A stretch of 64,000 nucleotides of DNA from Corallium rubrum (GCA_964035015.1 OZ036008.1:6747504-6811503); one strand, 5' to 3'. Positions 20,988 through 28,070 are shown, counted from the stretch's first letter. The notes: a model not told the origin generated them from the sequence alone. Program-made: numbers and translations.

Positions 20988-23323
20988 CGAAATATAGTAA
21001 GGTTAGATATTATTACTGCCAATATACTGCCAAAACAGAAACATTTCTCTTTGATGAAGGGCCTTCACACAAAACATTAGACTCCTACGTTCCATGTTTC
21101 AGCAGTACACCTAACCTTACTATATCTCAATTGTTGTTTCAACACTGCCTACACAGCACGCTACTTTTATTTCACTATTTATTAAAACATTCTCTGACTA
21201 ATTATTATTATTCATACGAGCTTTTGGTTGCCAGACTGCAATGGTTCCCACCCATTGAAGGTTGCAGTCTGGCAACGGAAAGCTCATATGAATAATAATA
21301 ATTGGTCAGAGAATGTTTTAAGAAATATATATCAATTATAAAATGCATTGTCAGTTTGTTACACTCCTATATATAACTAGAACTGACTATTTTGCTAACA
21401 AAAAATTCTGGGCAAAAACATTCTAGTAAAAGTCGACTTACTGTCAAACAGAAAAACATATTTTTTTGAAAACTGATTAAATTACAAGAGATTAATAATT
21501 ACTCACTATTGACCAATTAACTGTACCGAAAAAAGATGGTGACTTGTACATTTAAAAACAATCTCTTGCATGCAGTAAGTGTTATTTTCTGCTGGCTGAG
21601 GAACAAAAGAAGCAGAAAATATTTTCTCACATGCTGCTGGGGGCCCGATTATTAATTGGGTGGTACGGGTTAAGTAAGCACATTTTGTTGTTGTGTTCGC
21701 CATTGCTTGACACAAACACCCACCCTACGCTGTTTAGGCTGAGTGTAACTTAATATTGTAAAAAGTATTGGACTTTAACTTTTTGATAGTTTTTTTTTTG
21801 TGGTGTTCTAGTTAGGTTGAATTATGTTCCAGTAACTTAATGTGTAGCTGTAATAGCTAGAAGTGATTAATAAAAAGTCAAGCTTATGGCGAATGGCTGC
21901 AGCAGCTCCCAGCTGTGTAAGAAATATTGTTTCTTGCCGAATTATTGGAAGATATGGTTTTAAAACGATCAACTTTCATAGGAAAGAAGTTCTTGCTTAC
22001 TGAATCCATCTTAGCATGATAAACAATGTTTGGTTGTTATTTGAGCTGATTTGAGGTCACAAAGCATTGTGGTTAAATGTAACCACAGCCATCTTTTTCG
22101 GTATCATCAATTAACTTATAACATAAACATTCAATTTCTTCTCATATAGGAAGATTTTCAGGAAGAACTAGCCCAAATCAGTTTTAGTGATTTTTTTAAA
22201 AATCAACATGTCAATTCAGGAAGCTATTTAGTTTGTCAGTTTCAAATTTCATAAAACTGGAAAAAAACAAACATGATAGGAATCAAGTTTAAACATTGAA
22301 CATGTATCATTGACAGATCAGTGAAAAACTGTTTAACAAGATATGAGCAATGAATTTATAAACCCTTTAAGTTGTCAATTTTAGAATGTTTTCTAAATTC
22401 CAATAAAAAAAAAACAAACAAAAAAATGGAATGGTTTATAATGTAATCTGATCAATTACTAGTTTGTAAGATGTCATTATAAAGTAATAATATACTACTT
22501 GTCGCAGGTTTAAAATCGTTAGATTAGCTTCATTGACTAAACTTTCGGATAAACGTAATTGAAGTATTGAATATAGATTGAAATTTAATATTAGTCGGTA
22601 ATAATTTTATAAAGCATTAAAGAGACTCACCAACAACGAAGTAACAGTGTTTACTAGTCGTTCATTCTGATACAGTCCCTCAAAAGGCTAAATATAAAGA
22701 ACGGGTTTGATCAGAATTAAAACACGCTCAAACTCAGACACAACAAAACACAAGAAACGATGGCCGGATATTACGTTTCGAAGCAACAAGTGTCCTTTCG
22801 AAGGTTAAGAAACTTAGAGATTTAAACCTTGGTTGAATGAGAAATAGTAGCAGATCTATTCGCACTTACTTGCCCTTGAAGCGGTCCAGAGTTCTGAGCT
22901 GGTTTGGTCCTTGGCCTGGCGAAGAAAGAGAAGTAGTTTTGGGAAAAGCTTTGGCCTTCTTTTTGTAGACGACACACGTGGGGCAGTAGCCATTTGAAAT
23001 ACAGTCAGTTTGTCGATGTGAAACTTTAACTCAGTGCCACGTTTAGTGGGTTTAGTTCGTGACCAGTTTAAGAAAGTTGAGGTTGACGTGTTTAAATATC
23101 TTATATTAGTCTGACAGGCTTGAAAACGTGATTCACAAAACAAAGACAAGACGATGACAGGTCACACAAATTACAAAACAACAATCATATTTCGCTGACA
23201 ACATGGAAGTTATAAACGAGCTTAAAACCCAACGAAACAACAAGGACTCGAAGCTTACCTTCCAGAACCACCACGACCAGCCGAAGACCTTTTCATCTTC
23301 GGGCTAGAGGAGTTTAAATTCAT
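677..23323 (-). CDS. ATXN2: Ataxin-2 orthologue, 17 coding exons, 3' end beyond the left edge
   Basis: Ataxin-2 is a cytoplasmic RNA-binding protein that associates with poly(A)-binding protein and acts in mRNA stability, translation and stress-granule assembly (family knowledge). Exons read on the minus strand: 23323-23259, 22948-22870, 22687-22631, 20886-20815, 19863-19804, 19556-19445, 18507-18440, 18263-18201, 17551-17504, 17366-17323, 16225-16144, 16039-15841, 14510-14467, 7739-7670, 6506-6307, 1660-1592 and 797-677. All have AG/GT borders and compatible phases, giving about 484 residues. The Lsm domain starts at PFEGLYQNERLVNTVTSLL and includes QFEGVFKT and VEFKDVDLEE. The LsmAD-like part has NGWSAEQMF and YGVKSTY. 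PAM2 is SLNPYAQEF. The N-terminus (GRGGSG) is short and lacks a polyglutamine run. The second exon's acceptor is weak. The C-terminal exons lie left of position 1. Introns hold a gypsy element, SINEs and MITEs. Confidence 0.9.
929..1001 (+). repeat. tRNA-Thr(AGT)-like head of a SINE
   Basis: A box (TAGCTCAGTTGG) and B box (GGTTCGAATCCC) are spaced as in a tRNA, and the anticodon loop CTAGTAA would give AGT. Several acceptor-stem mismatches and a non-tRNA body following it (to about 1250) argue for a tRNA-derived SINE rather than a working tRNA gene. Confidence 0.65.
1255..1496. repeat. Foldback of a tRNA-derived SINE, 110-bp arms
   Basis: Arms 1255-1364 and 1387-1496 are near-perfect inverted repeats around a 22-bp loop. 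The minus strand carries a tRNA-like A box (TAGCTCAGTGG), anticodon-arm CTGGTACGTGAAACCAG and B box (GGTTCGATTCC). The plus-strand arm repeats only the A-box half. Confidence 0.85.
1592..1660 (-). CDS. ATXN2: ATXN2 exon 16: PAM2 motif
   Basis: This 69-bp phase 0/0 exon encodes KSSLNPYAQEFRPGPIKR and a few more residues. SLNPYAQEFRP matches the PAM2 consensus (human SKLNPNAKEFNPR) that binds the MLLE domain of poly(A)-binding protein. The acceptor at 1661/1662 was chosen over a nearby upstream AG because only it keeps the frame with the preceding exon (6506-6307), which ends in phase 0. Confidence 0.88.
1784..2027. mobile_element. MITE with GGCGAGTTTCAGGGTGTT terminal repeats
   Basis: Inverted ends of about 28 bp (GGCGAGTTTCAGGGTGTTGC... 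and complement) are bounded by TA on both sides, in an ATXN2 intron. Confidence 0.8.
2493..2675. mobile_element. MITE family A, copy 1 (TA target site)
   Basis: The ends AAGGTGGATTTCCATTCAGT and its complement extend about 65 bp inward and include GCGCGATCGACTTTT. TA flanks both sides. A second copy in inverted orientation is at 45600-45782. Confidence 0.9.
3191..3336. mobile_element. Palindromic MITE, GAGTGTTTCATCAGGATT arms
   Basis: The left arm (TATATATCATACACGAGGAG) and right arm (GAGTGTATGATATA) pair over about 50 bp, around CGAGG-rich middle repeats. Confidence 0.75.
3518..3682. repeat. MITE-like GACCGAG-rich palindrome
   Basis: Self-complementary ends (TTATTAACC...GGTTAATAA) enclose repeated GACCGAG words. 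No coding potential is seen. Confidence 0.5.
4101..4611. mobile_element. Word-built MITE of AACAACTTGTT motifs
   Basis: The ends AAGCCCCGTTTACACGCGTA and TTTTACGCGTGTACACGG are inverted. The interior is almost entirely permutations of TTGTTC/AACAA, and TA precedes the left end. Short ORFs here are chance products. Confidence 0.7.
5167..5583. repeat. Dispersed repeat R1, copy 1
   Basis: About 420 bp from AATATACATGAAAA to CCATGCTATTACC. It matches 23882-24357 at high identity along its length and contains repeated TTCATGTATATTATT blocks. Confidence 0.8.
5666..6183. mobile_element. Mutator-like MITE with a 10-bp target duplication
   Basis: The inverted ends CAACCTCGTCCCCAGGGTAT and complement run about 75 bp and share CCCTGGCATCGGCTGGTC. 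The flanks are perfect direct repeats GATCCAATAA (5656-5665 and 6184-6193). Long terminal repeats with a 9-10 bp duplication fit the Mutator superfamily. Confidence 0.85.
6602..7500. repeat. GATGAATG/GATGAATAAATG minisatellite
   Basis: About 900 bp of tetranucleotide-derived repeats between ATXN2 exons 14 and 15. It produces three overlapping 300-337 codon spurious ORFs rich in SIHPFIH. Confidence 0.97.
7966..8821. repeat. Cluster of GAGGGAAATTAGTGAT palindromic MITEs
   Basis: At least two units (7966-8216 and about 8385-8548), plus a relative to 8815, carry inverted ends ATACCATGA...TCATGGTAT. The gypsy element is inserted at the last ATGGTATTACTG. Confidence 0.7.
8822..9023 (+). repeat. 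5' LTR of the gypsy element
   Basis: 202 bp, TG...CA ends, identical by eye to 14225-14426. AATAAA near its 3' end is a likely polyadenylation signal. Confidence 0.95.
9042..9986 (+). CDS. gag: Gag of the Ty3/gypsy element
   Basis: About 314 residues from the ATG 18 bases after the 5' LTR. A coiled-coil-like start (EVEELTQRLKEMEEEM) precedes a retrotransposon Gag capsid-like region (WEEWLNHFQLCAEI, RGRAQTVY, LDEALSTGLRLE). A CCHC zinc knuckle, CYKCGKQGHYQREC, lies near residue 285. Gag packages element RNA. It overlaps pol by a few bases in a different frame, consistent with the frameshifting used by many gypsy elements. Confidence 0.93.
   Translation: MAEKERNLEIEVEELTQRLKEMEEEMRGRTPSVESVAKQVVNSRAKPDVYKDGPWEEWLNHFQLCAEINQWNEDQRCQQLAVSLRGRAQTVYITLSTEEKSSYKELLAALNKKMTPPQERVVHKLAFRQRKREKGEKLVDLATNLRRLAARAYPEKDSSFIEDEIVDQFISALDSRELRIGVSQTSPTSLDEALSTGLRLESFHAIENKHRDARINMADIVDVTSTAGVNTAGARNDDIPAWAKNYFDQQTKLMERLLEATTAPKTPGKRSVICYKCGKQGHYQRECRSRVDDRNTNQSGSDQGNANRAGSYRW
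9980..14185 (+). CDS. pol: Pol polyprotein of the Ty3/gypsy element: PR-RT-RNase H-IN
   Basis: About 1400 residues. Domains in order: aspartic protease (VDSGAAVTLI, near 43), reverse transcriptase (FCVDYRKLN, MPFGLTNAPATFQ, YLDD near 492), RNase H (DSDASDTGLGAVLS near 637), integrase zinc-binding H2C2 (about 885-920), integrase core (MDIVGPL, HTDQGREF, HPQSDGLVERNN) and a GPY/F-like module. The C-terminal tail contains two direct repeats of about 40 residues (YFPESPTGDTPETPET). Gene order places it in Ty3/gypsy (Metaviridae). Confidence 0.95.
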   Translation: MVTPPAPVNPEIMNPPKCVSSAAMGNAIFIKCEINQHHVNALVDSGAAVTLIHSDVFYRTKSKATSMWSSHQPILGANNNPLAICGIAEIDIKIEDTVIHHRVYVCKDLAQELLLGADFLKKNNCVIDFERETIKIGALECKMDSTSARKICHVAVASSVTIPPRCMVNVCCNVEEASVVGKTTGVLEPEPRFENRYSVGIIKVVATVNKGGIPVRVFNPLSKPVRIFRGSTVGKLFPLVETEQEETTEDQQSCYHVCQGISNSEVKETYASVTSRRERNKETMEEMANLFKIENPALSKDQRETVYNILSQHSGAVSRGKTDLGELKTSQHFIETGEARPIRATVRRLPYHQREEARREIETMLESDVIEVSESPWSAPVVMVRKKDGTPRFCVDYRKLNQVTKKDVYPLPRCDDVLEALSGAVFFTHLDLVRGYWQLGVREEDREKTAFSTPEGHFQFKRMPFGLTNAPATFQRAMNTILNGLTWTDCLVYLDDIVIFAKDFQEHNRRLEAVLERLEAAGMKLNAKKCQLLKTETLILGHVVSQKGIATDPEKVKAIKEFPQPHDVSSLRSFLGCAGYYRQFVPNFADIASPLYGLERKGANFKWTSECQSAFDILKDRLTSSPILAYPNFDRPFILDSDASDTGLGAVLSQVEDGKERVIAYAAKALSKPQRNYSTTRKELLALVWGMEHFEPYLLGREFTVRTDHSALTWLRSFKQPKGQVARWLERLAEFHFSIEHRPGRLHGNADGLSRIPTKEDAEPDEMVEDHSQSSSQLSTCAVTEGDGWACRWDNDELVLLQRDDPILKEVVRWVESGARPSRNEISGASPETGSFWSQFTRLKLVNGVLCREYELENETTKVLQVCLPQKMVQEILELSHALPTSGHLGTTKTCERIKSRFYWKGWRDDVENYCRRCQKCAQRNPPRKKPRAPLVTSRCGYPMERVAMDIVGPLPTTERGNRFILVVNDYFTKWPEAFAISDHEAETVAKKLMEEWVSRFGVMQYLHTDQGREFESKVFQALCKLLGIKKTRTTPYHPQSDGLVERNNRTIKDMLSKVVNDNHDDWDEWIPHVLLAYRTAVQSSTGFTPHKMLFAREARIPIDVMVEGPTDQGLLIQDVPTYVQKMKETLQRVHELARTRTGKLSKRYKDYYDSMSTESGYKVGDKVWLHQPFVRRGLSRKLARPWHGPYTIVKKLSDVVFRIQKVGRGRKRMVVHFNRLKPCRLPGKEDDKTSQKTTPETPKRDVKKTYQKTRANRAPDCSDQSSDDEDVVEILPARNHCMRKKPTQGITNPGLSYFPESPTGDTPETPETTQDEPGNLGMSQGDVPWSSYFPESPTGDTPETPETIHDEPGNLGMSQGDVPEETDVEAGEGPLPRRPHRERRAPMWMQDYARSIKLQT
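14225..14426 (+). repeat. 3' LTR of the gypsy element
   Basis: 202-bp direct repeat of the 5' LTR. It is followed by ACTG, the target duplication. Confidence 0.95.
14558..15054. mobile_element. MITE with about 130-bp inverted repeats, family B copy 1
   Basis: The ends CTACCATTTGCGTTCAAGTG and complement share AACTAGTTGTTTT and GACAGATCAAATCAATAAC. TA flanks both ends. A shorter copy lies at 18650-18864. Confidence 0.85.
15309..15724. mobile_element. MITE with GAGCAAAAGTTT ends
   Basis: The left end GAGCAAAAGTTTTTGGATTC pairs with right-end AAACTTTTGCTC. The interior repeats GAATCCGGA words. Two TTAGGG units follow, too few to call telomeric. Confidence 0.65.
16144..17551 (-). CDS. ATXN2: ATXN2 exons 9-11: LsmAD region
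   Basis: Three exons encode NGWSAEQMFNVNEKK, YGVKSTYKEDMEEYT and TKLEKVDTPEYREKEKIAAQ followed by KADEIIK. They correspond to human NGWDPNDMFRYNEENYGV, STYDSSLSSYTVPLE and REARANQLAEEIE, the Ataxin-2-specific LsmAD segment. The exon 9/10 junction falls just before the conserved YGV. The intron between exons 10 and 11 carries a long inverted-repeat element at about 16.33-16.92 kb. Confidence 0.88.
16330..16920. mobile_element. Long inverted-repeat element, about 220-bp arms
   Basis: The arms about 16335-16565 and 16690-16920 share GGACTCAGGAAC/GTTCCTGAGTCC, CATGCCAATT/AATTGGCATG and TCACTTGTGAGGTTTT-type blocks. It is noncoding and lies in an ATXN2 intron. Confidence 0.75.
17642..18099. mobile_element. 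CAGGG-ended element with internal ATTATAAGACATTAC satellite
   Basis: The inverted ends CAGGGTTTGAAATTT and AAATTTCAAGCCCTG are followed by repeated GTATCC words. About nine copies of a 20-bp ACATTATAAGACATT unit lie at 17810-17950. The ends look hAT-like, but no clear 8-bp duplication was found. Confidence 0.65.
18440..22687 (-). CDS. ATXN2: ATXN2 exons 3-7: Lsm domain
   Basis: Five exons (22687-22631, 20886-20815, 19863-19804, 19556-19445, 18507-18440) encode the Sm-like fold, the RNA-binding and assembly module of Ataxin-2. The spliced frame reads FEGLYQNERLVNTV, then VTVKSGKQFEGVFKTISPE, AIVLGKACQVEEQ, LTVQFVILAKNWVTVEFK and DAFKTDNAIKKVNG. These match in order the human blocks GIYANMRMVHILTS, VQVKNGGIYEGVFKT, VVVQFKDMD and DAFTDSAISAKVNG. 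Exon phases are 0, 0, 0, 1 and 0. The intron between exons 3 and 4 contains an (AT)n run and a palindromic MITE. The intron between exons 6 and 7 contains a nested MITE pair. Confidence 0.9.
18650..18864. mobile_element. MITE family B, shortened copy 2
   Basis: It shares GACTTGATCTGTCAAACATA, AACAACTAGTTATT and AAATGGTAG with 14558-15054 and abuts the next MITE at a TA. Confidence 0.7.
18866..19407. mobile_element. MITE family C, copy 1, carrying a nested MITE
   Basis: The ends CTGTATTTTCTGGGTGATAA and complement are flanked by TA on both sides. A second copy is at 54566-55090. The unit is interrupted by the word-built MITE at 19151-19372. Confidence 0.85.
19151..19372. mobile_element. Nested MITE built of TTGTTGAA words
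   Basis: The ends GGCTGGCCAAATGCTTTCAA and TTGAAAGCATTTGGCCAGGCC are inverted, and the interior is repeats of GTTGAA/TTCAAC. It lies within family C copy 1. Confidence 0.8.
20260..20430. repeat. Dispersed repeat with a frame-conserved segment, copy 1
   Basis: It matches about 24685-24850 (GGTCTGGAAACTCAGCTAAA, GGTCACTGAACC). Read on the minus strand, both copies give FSD(H/R)APCTKMH and KTLAEFPD. Confidence 0.65.
20930..20986. repeat. (AT)n microsatellite
   Basis: About 50 bp of pure AT just upstream, in ATXN2 orientation, of exon 4. Confidence 0.95.
21040..21175 (+). repeat. Penelope-type terminal repeat fragment with hammerhead-like core
   Basis: It contains TTGATGAAGGGCCTTC, then AAAACATTAGACTCCTACGTT and CTAACCTTACTATAT, the same block order as at 37.3-37.5 kb and inverted at 50.84-50.96 kb. 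Confidence 0.6.
21180..21325. mobile_element. Palindromic MITE in an ATXN2 intron
   Basis: Arms beginning AAAACATTCTCTGACTAATT and its complement also share GTTGCCAGACTGCAA. The total is about 140 bp with a short loop. Confidence 0.8.
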
Positions 23324-23881
23324 GGATAGAATTGCTGAGGAAACGTTCTTCGAACGGTGTCCATCAAGCATTCATTAGTTCAAACATCGTTGACCGTCCT
23401 TGCTCACGTTAAATACCACTCTCCGATAAATTATAATACGATAAATAGATGTAGTCAAACACTGTGAAGTACCATCGACTTTATTTTTTTTAAAAAAATA
23501 AACGCAATCAAGACAAAATAGTGATGTTTTGAACCGACCGATTTCGTTCTCTTGTCGGCAAGTTCTATCATGAAATGCGCGTGTGAAAATACCCTGAGAG
23601 AATTTCGTCGACCACAATAGCCCAGTGAACGGAGTAGCGAGGATGGACATAGGAATTCTCATTACCTCACATTGGGTTCCCAGGGTTCTCAGCGTTTCGT
23701 GACTCAGAAACACAACGCGTGCGGAATCACGGAAAATATGGCTGAGAATTCACGGAAAAAATGTTGCGATTTTGCTTTATGGCCTTTATGTGGTCAGTTT
23801 TTTCACTAAACGTCTTAGATGTTTCATTTTTTGACTCGATGTTACTTGAGGGAGGGGGTTATCGTTGAATAGCAATTACAT

Positions 23882-24357
23882 TGCTGATAATATACATGAA
23901 AAAATTTCTCAATTCTGATTGGTTGAGAGGAGTGCAATTTTAGTAATTCAGTGCAGAAAAATGAAATACAGTGCAAATTTTGTAATTTTTTAAATTTGCC
24001 CAAAAATCTCTTCCTGTTAATTTTTTTTTCATGTATGCTATTTGAACAAAGCATTTTGATTAGAAAGATTCTCTTTATGATAATTTTTTTCATGTATATT
24101 ATTAATAAGTAATAGCATGGTTTCGAGGCAATTTGAAAAAACACGCACTCGTGACTGGTTTTTCAAAGACCTCAAATAGCACTCGTCCTTCGGGCTCGTG
24201 CAATTTTGATAGTCTTTGAAAAACTCACTCATACATGCTTTTTCCAAATTTCACTCGAAACCATGCTATTACCTATACGGACGAGTGCTATTTGAAGTCT
24301 TTGAAAAACTCACGAGTGCGTGTTTTTTCCAAATTGCACTCGAAACCATGCTATTAC
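23882..24357. repeat. Dispersed repeat R1, copy 2, with partial internal duplication
   Basis: It matches 5167-5583. The end block (GACGAGTGCTATTT...CCATGCTATTAC) is repeated at 24280-24357. Confidence 0.8.
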
Positions 24358-24631
24358 ATATGCAAACTATTTTGTTTTGTCATGGATTTTTTCCATAGGT
24401 TTTCTCCTTTATTGCATAATTGGGCTAATTTGCCAAGAACAGTCAAACAACACTGCGACATTGGCACACAAAGATCGCACTTGATTTTTTAATAGTTTGC
24501 CGGATAAAGTGTGATACGATTGAATCACGTGATCTTTTTTTGATGAGTCTGATTGGCTAATGCCCAAAGCATGTCCGCAGTTTTGAAAGTCCAAACTTTT
24601 GCGAGAGCCAATCAAATCGTGTTATCAACGT

Positions 24632-24960
24632 TCAACGCGTTATCACGCGCGCGGAAAAGTCTAGGTCTTTGAGGTCATAGTCATTCAAAATATGGTCTGG
24701 AAACTCAGCTAAAGTCTTTGGTCTATCTTTTTGTTCGCCTTCATGCATTTTTGTACACGGTGCACGGTCACTGAACCCATTGTATTTTAGTATAGTGAAC
24801 GAATTATCCAATGGATCGTTTTCATCGGACGTCACGGCGGCCATATTGGTGAAATACCATCTTTATCCTGTGGGAATTTGAATTGACTCTATTCTTATTC
24901 AAATATTTTGTACTGTTTTACTACCCCAATGTGGTCACCGATCACTCGTGAGTGAAAACG
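24632..24960 (-). repeat. Dispersed repeat carrying a 70-codon ORF, copy 2
   Basis: The minus-strand ORF 24844-24632 begins MAAVTSDENDPLDNSF and ends in FSARVITR. The adjacent GGCGGCCATATTGGTG end is shared with repeats at 60-170 and 30.35 kb. It is probably a nonautonomous element with a coding remnant; the function is unknown. Confidence 0.5.
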
Positions 24961-25403
24961 ATCTACAGTATAGCAACGTTTCAGTTCAATCACTTCGAGG
25001 ACGACGTCCTTCAAACAAAAGCATTCTTCTTGCAAGACAAAGATAATGAATAATTTCTAGTCCCAAGAGTAATCTGAACACCGTCTTCGCTCTCTATACA
25101 ACGCCACTCAGACCATTTTCACGTCTTCAGGACGACGTTGACTCGTGGGGTGATAGAACTGTTGTCTGAGATTGCCTTAACACAGACACTGCAACCGTTT
25201 TAACACTTTGAAAATTATAAAACAAGCTTCAAGTATTGAATACGGTAGTCAGTTCACCGTGACTTCTTTTTAATGCTAAAATTTGAATTGCTTTTTAACC
25301 GCCGTCGTCGTCCTAGCATCTTAAAGTCCCTAATATTAATAAACCTAAAATCACAAATCATTATAGGCACTTTGAAGTTTGCCGACCATATCTCTATTAA
25401 CTA

Positions 25404-25544
25404 AAGGCCCATTTCCACTCAGGAGAATTTTCCTCGGATAGGACATTTTCTTTTGTCTCAAACTCATTAGTTCTGCCCAAGAGTTCACAAGACAAAGGGA
25501 AATTTCCTGTCCAAGGAAAATTCTCCTGAGTGGAAATGGGCATT
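25404..25544. mobile_element. TA-flanked MITE, AAGGCCCATTTCCACTCAGG ends
   Basis: The inverted ends pair over about 60 bp (GGAGAATTTTCC, GGACA...). TA precedes it, and a TA is shared with the next MITE. Confidence 0.8.
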
Positions 25545-25545
25545 A

Positions 25546-25722
25546 AGGCTGGTTTCCACTCAGGAAAATTTTCCGCAGAACTGGAACGGACAGGGAAGTT
25601 TTCTTTATTTTGTGGGCTCTCAGGTCGGAACTAATGACTTTAACACAAAGGAAACTTTCCGGTCCGTTCCTATCCTGCGGAAGACTTTCCTCACTTACCT
25701 GAGTGGAAACTAGCCCGGCTTT
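25546..25722. mobile_element. Second TA-flanked MITE, AGGCTGGTTTCCACTCAGG ends
   Basis: It directly abuts the previous element. The inverted ends TTTCCACTCAGG and CCTGAGTGGAAA enclose GGAACGGAC/GTCCGTTCC-type words. Confidence 0.75.
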
Positions 25723-25744
25723 AGATGAGGTATAGCCCGGTAGT

Positions 25745-26055
25745 ACCCTGCGAGTCAGAGCCCCTTTCCGACCTACGCAAGCTTCGGGGAAAGTGGGCTC
25801 TGCCAACAAACTCGATCTTCGCCCCAAACTTGGGGCGAGTCAGTCAGGTTTTAAACTGGTCGAACAAGTTCTAGTTTACGAACACGCGTAAGCTGGAAAA
25901 TAGGAAGTGACGCGTTAGAGCCTTAGAGCCTGGGCCCAAAATAGTATCTTGGCAACCGTTCACGCATGCTCAAAAAGAAATATCGAGTTTGGTGGCAGAG
26001 CCCACTTTCCCCCGAAGCTTGCGTAGGTCGGAAAGGGGCTCTGACTCGCTGGGTA
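25745..26055. mobile_element. Mutator-like MITE, about 70-bp inverted repeats
   Basis: The arms contain GAGTCAGAGCCCCTTTCCGA and CGACCTACGCAAGCTTCGGG. The flanking direct repeat AGCCCGGTAG occurs on both sides, a 10-bp target duplication. Confidence 0.8.
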
Positions 26056-26636
26056 GCCCGGTAGCTGAACCTTTGGCAAAACCCTTCGCCCTGTTGCAGA
26101 CTAAAATAATTGCCAACATAATTAACGCACCCTTATATAGCCGGACAGGGACGGTAAAAAACTTTATATTTATTACAATTTACAGTAAAAAACTAAAAAT
26201 TTAAAATGTCCACTTTTGACACTGATTGGGATACTCAGCAGCAGAAATTCTTGCGACCCACGCCCCCAACCGAAAGCTTGATGCCCAGAATCGGGAGAAA
26301 GTCGCCGGGAACCTGCAGTTAGCGGAGAGAGCTAGGTATTTTTGTTATACATTTCACTCAGTACTATATGTTTTGTTCCACTACATGGCTAAAGTCCAAA
26401 CCACTTTATATAAGAATGCACCAGTGCACTGACCATGACTAGTACTTAGGACTCTCCTCTTTCTCCAGACAAAATTTTGGTGACGTCACACTGGGAATCG
26501 CGACAAGGCCTGGAAACGAGGCTGCCTTAGAATCCATCATTCTCGTTCCCAGATCACCTCACTTTTCTTAGCGCGGCCGCACGAAAAGAATTTTCGTATT
26601 TTTGTGACTACCGCTGACCTGTCAGCGGTAGCCATA

Positions 26637-26863
26637 ATGTCGGCGTGTTGCTTGCTTGCGCGAGTGTCTTCAACCGCACTTACGTCATACTCGTGCAGCC
26701 ATCGCCATATAGTCAAGAAGATCGCCATTGATCGCCAAGTATTCGGGAAGTACTCGTCATATAGTCAAGAAGATCGCCATTGATCGCCAAGTATTCGGGA
26801 AGTACTCGAGTTGTTTTCGTGGCCTCGCGGGGAATAAACTAAAGTGAATCAAGTCTTTGCATT
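26637..26863 (+). other. Possible first exon with a targeting-like N-terminus, interrupted by a 52-bp tandem duplication
   Basis: The ATG at 26637 opens MSACCLLARVSSTALTSYSC, resembling a mitochondrial or secretory leader, and continues through KKIAIDRQVFGKYS. The frame then enters a second copy of a 52-bp unit (period from 26706 to 26758) and stops. The family is not recognised and expression is unproven. Confidence 0.25.
26706..26809. repeat. 52-bp perfect tandem duplication
   Basis: CATATAGTCAAGAAGATCGC and the following 32 bases occur twice with a 52-bp period. Confidence 0.95.
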
Positions 26864-26889
26864 TTGGTTGCTCTCTCGATGACAGTTTT

Positions 26890-28070
26890 GATTTTTGAAA
26901 GTGTTAATTATTACTTTGCAAATCTTTTCTTCTTGGAACGGTTTCTGTCCACATTGATCAGTTTATACAAGGTAAGAAATAGTTTCAAAACTGTGACGTT
27001 GTTTATCTTATATACTATATACAAAATCTATAAGTACTTGGTCGGAAACAGGGTACTGTACTTATAGCAGTACTAGAAATATTCAGCTTTTGCTAGAAGT
27101 TGGGCCTTCAACCTTCTTTTATCGAAGAAACTGCTATATACCTAAATTATTTATAATGATAAAATCGCTTTATAAGTTTAATTTTGGTTGAATTGTGTGT
27201 TGTGCTCACTGGTCAGTGACTCATGTTTATACTGCATGTACACATGTATATATCATACACCAGTGCATACACTAAGAGTGAGAAGTGTGTTTTAACCAAC
27301 TTCGAGCTAGATGTTTTGATATTAGAGCAAACACAACTTTCATTGTTTCGTGATCAAACAAATCAGGAAATTAATTGTTTGATCACATACCAAACCTTTG
27401 TCTCGCTTATGATTTTCCTATCTGTTTGGTTTGTGAATTATTAATGAGTTCGAGAAGTATATATCACAGTGCCCTGTATTTACACTATATACATTGTATA
27501 TAAGAAATTTATGCTAGGTGGTGTTGGTGGCATAGTGGTTAGTGCACGTGCCTTTCACCTCTGCGAGCTGGGTTCAATACCTGCACGGTGCAGTTATCTG
27601 ATTAAAATAATTCACCTTGGCCACATGTGAGAACAGTGCTTCCAGTTTGACTCTACCAAACACCACAGGTTTCCTCCGGGTACTCAGGTTTCCTCCTGTA
27701 ATAACACTGGACCAATGAGGGTGGGCCCTTACTGGAGCTCTGAGGATAACTGTTTAGATATAACTGATAGAGTTATCCAGTATAAATAAGGTTAGATTAA
27801 TTTAGTTTAAGCAAAATATGTTGGCTGTTACATAGACATTACAAAACCTTGACTTGGTGCTTTGTTTACTTGTTTTAGGTGTTGTTCAATATCTTGTATA
27901 ATGAAATTAAGAAATCAACGTTTGTGGACACCAGAGCTGCTACAGTGATCCGTCCACAGAATAGTAGATACACCAGAAGTCTAACTCTTGTGAAAGCACT
28001 GAAACATTCTATAATCTACATGCCACCAATTGTATATTTTGATACTGAAATTGTTGTAAAGCTATTGTGA
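26890..28070 (+). other. Unrecognised candidate two-exon coding stretch
   Basis: An exon-like segment ending at the donor after 26971 (FFLERFLSTLISLYK) is in phase with a segment after the acceptor at 27878. The second segment (VLFNILYNEIKKSTFVDTRA...EIVVKLL, stop at 28070) reads like protein, but no family was recognised. A SINE occupies much of the intervening intron. It could be chance. Confidence 0.25.
27515..27790 (+). mobile_element. tRNA-derived SINE
   Basis: The tRNA-like head has an A box (TGGCATAGTGG) and B box (GGGTTCAATACC). The body contains TTTCCTCCGGGTACTC, a motif common in metazoan SINE central domains, and the tail is TATAAATAAGG. Confidence 0.8.
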
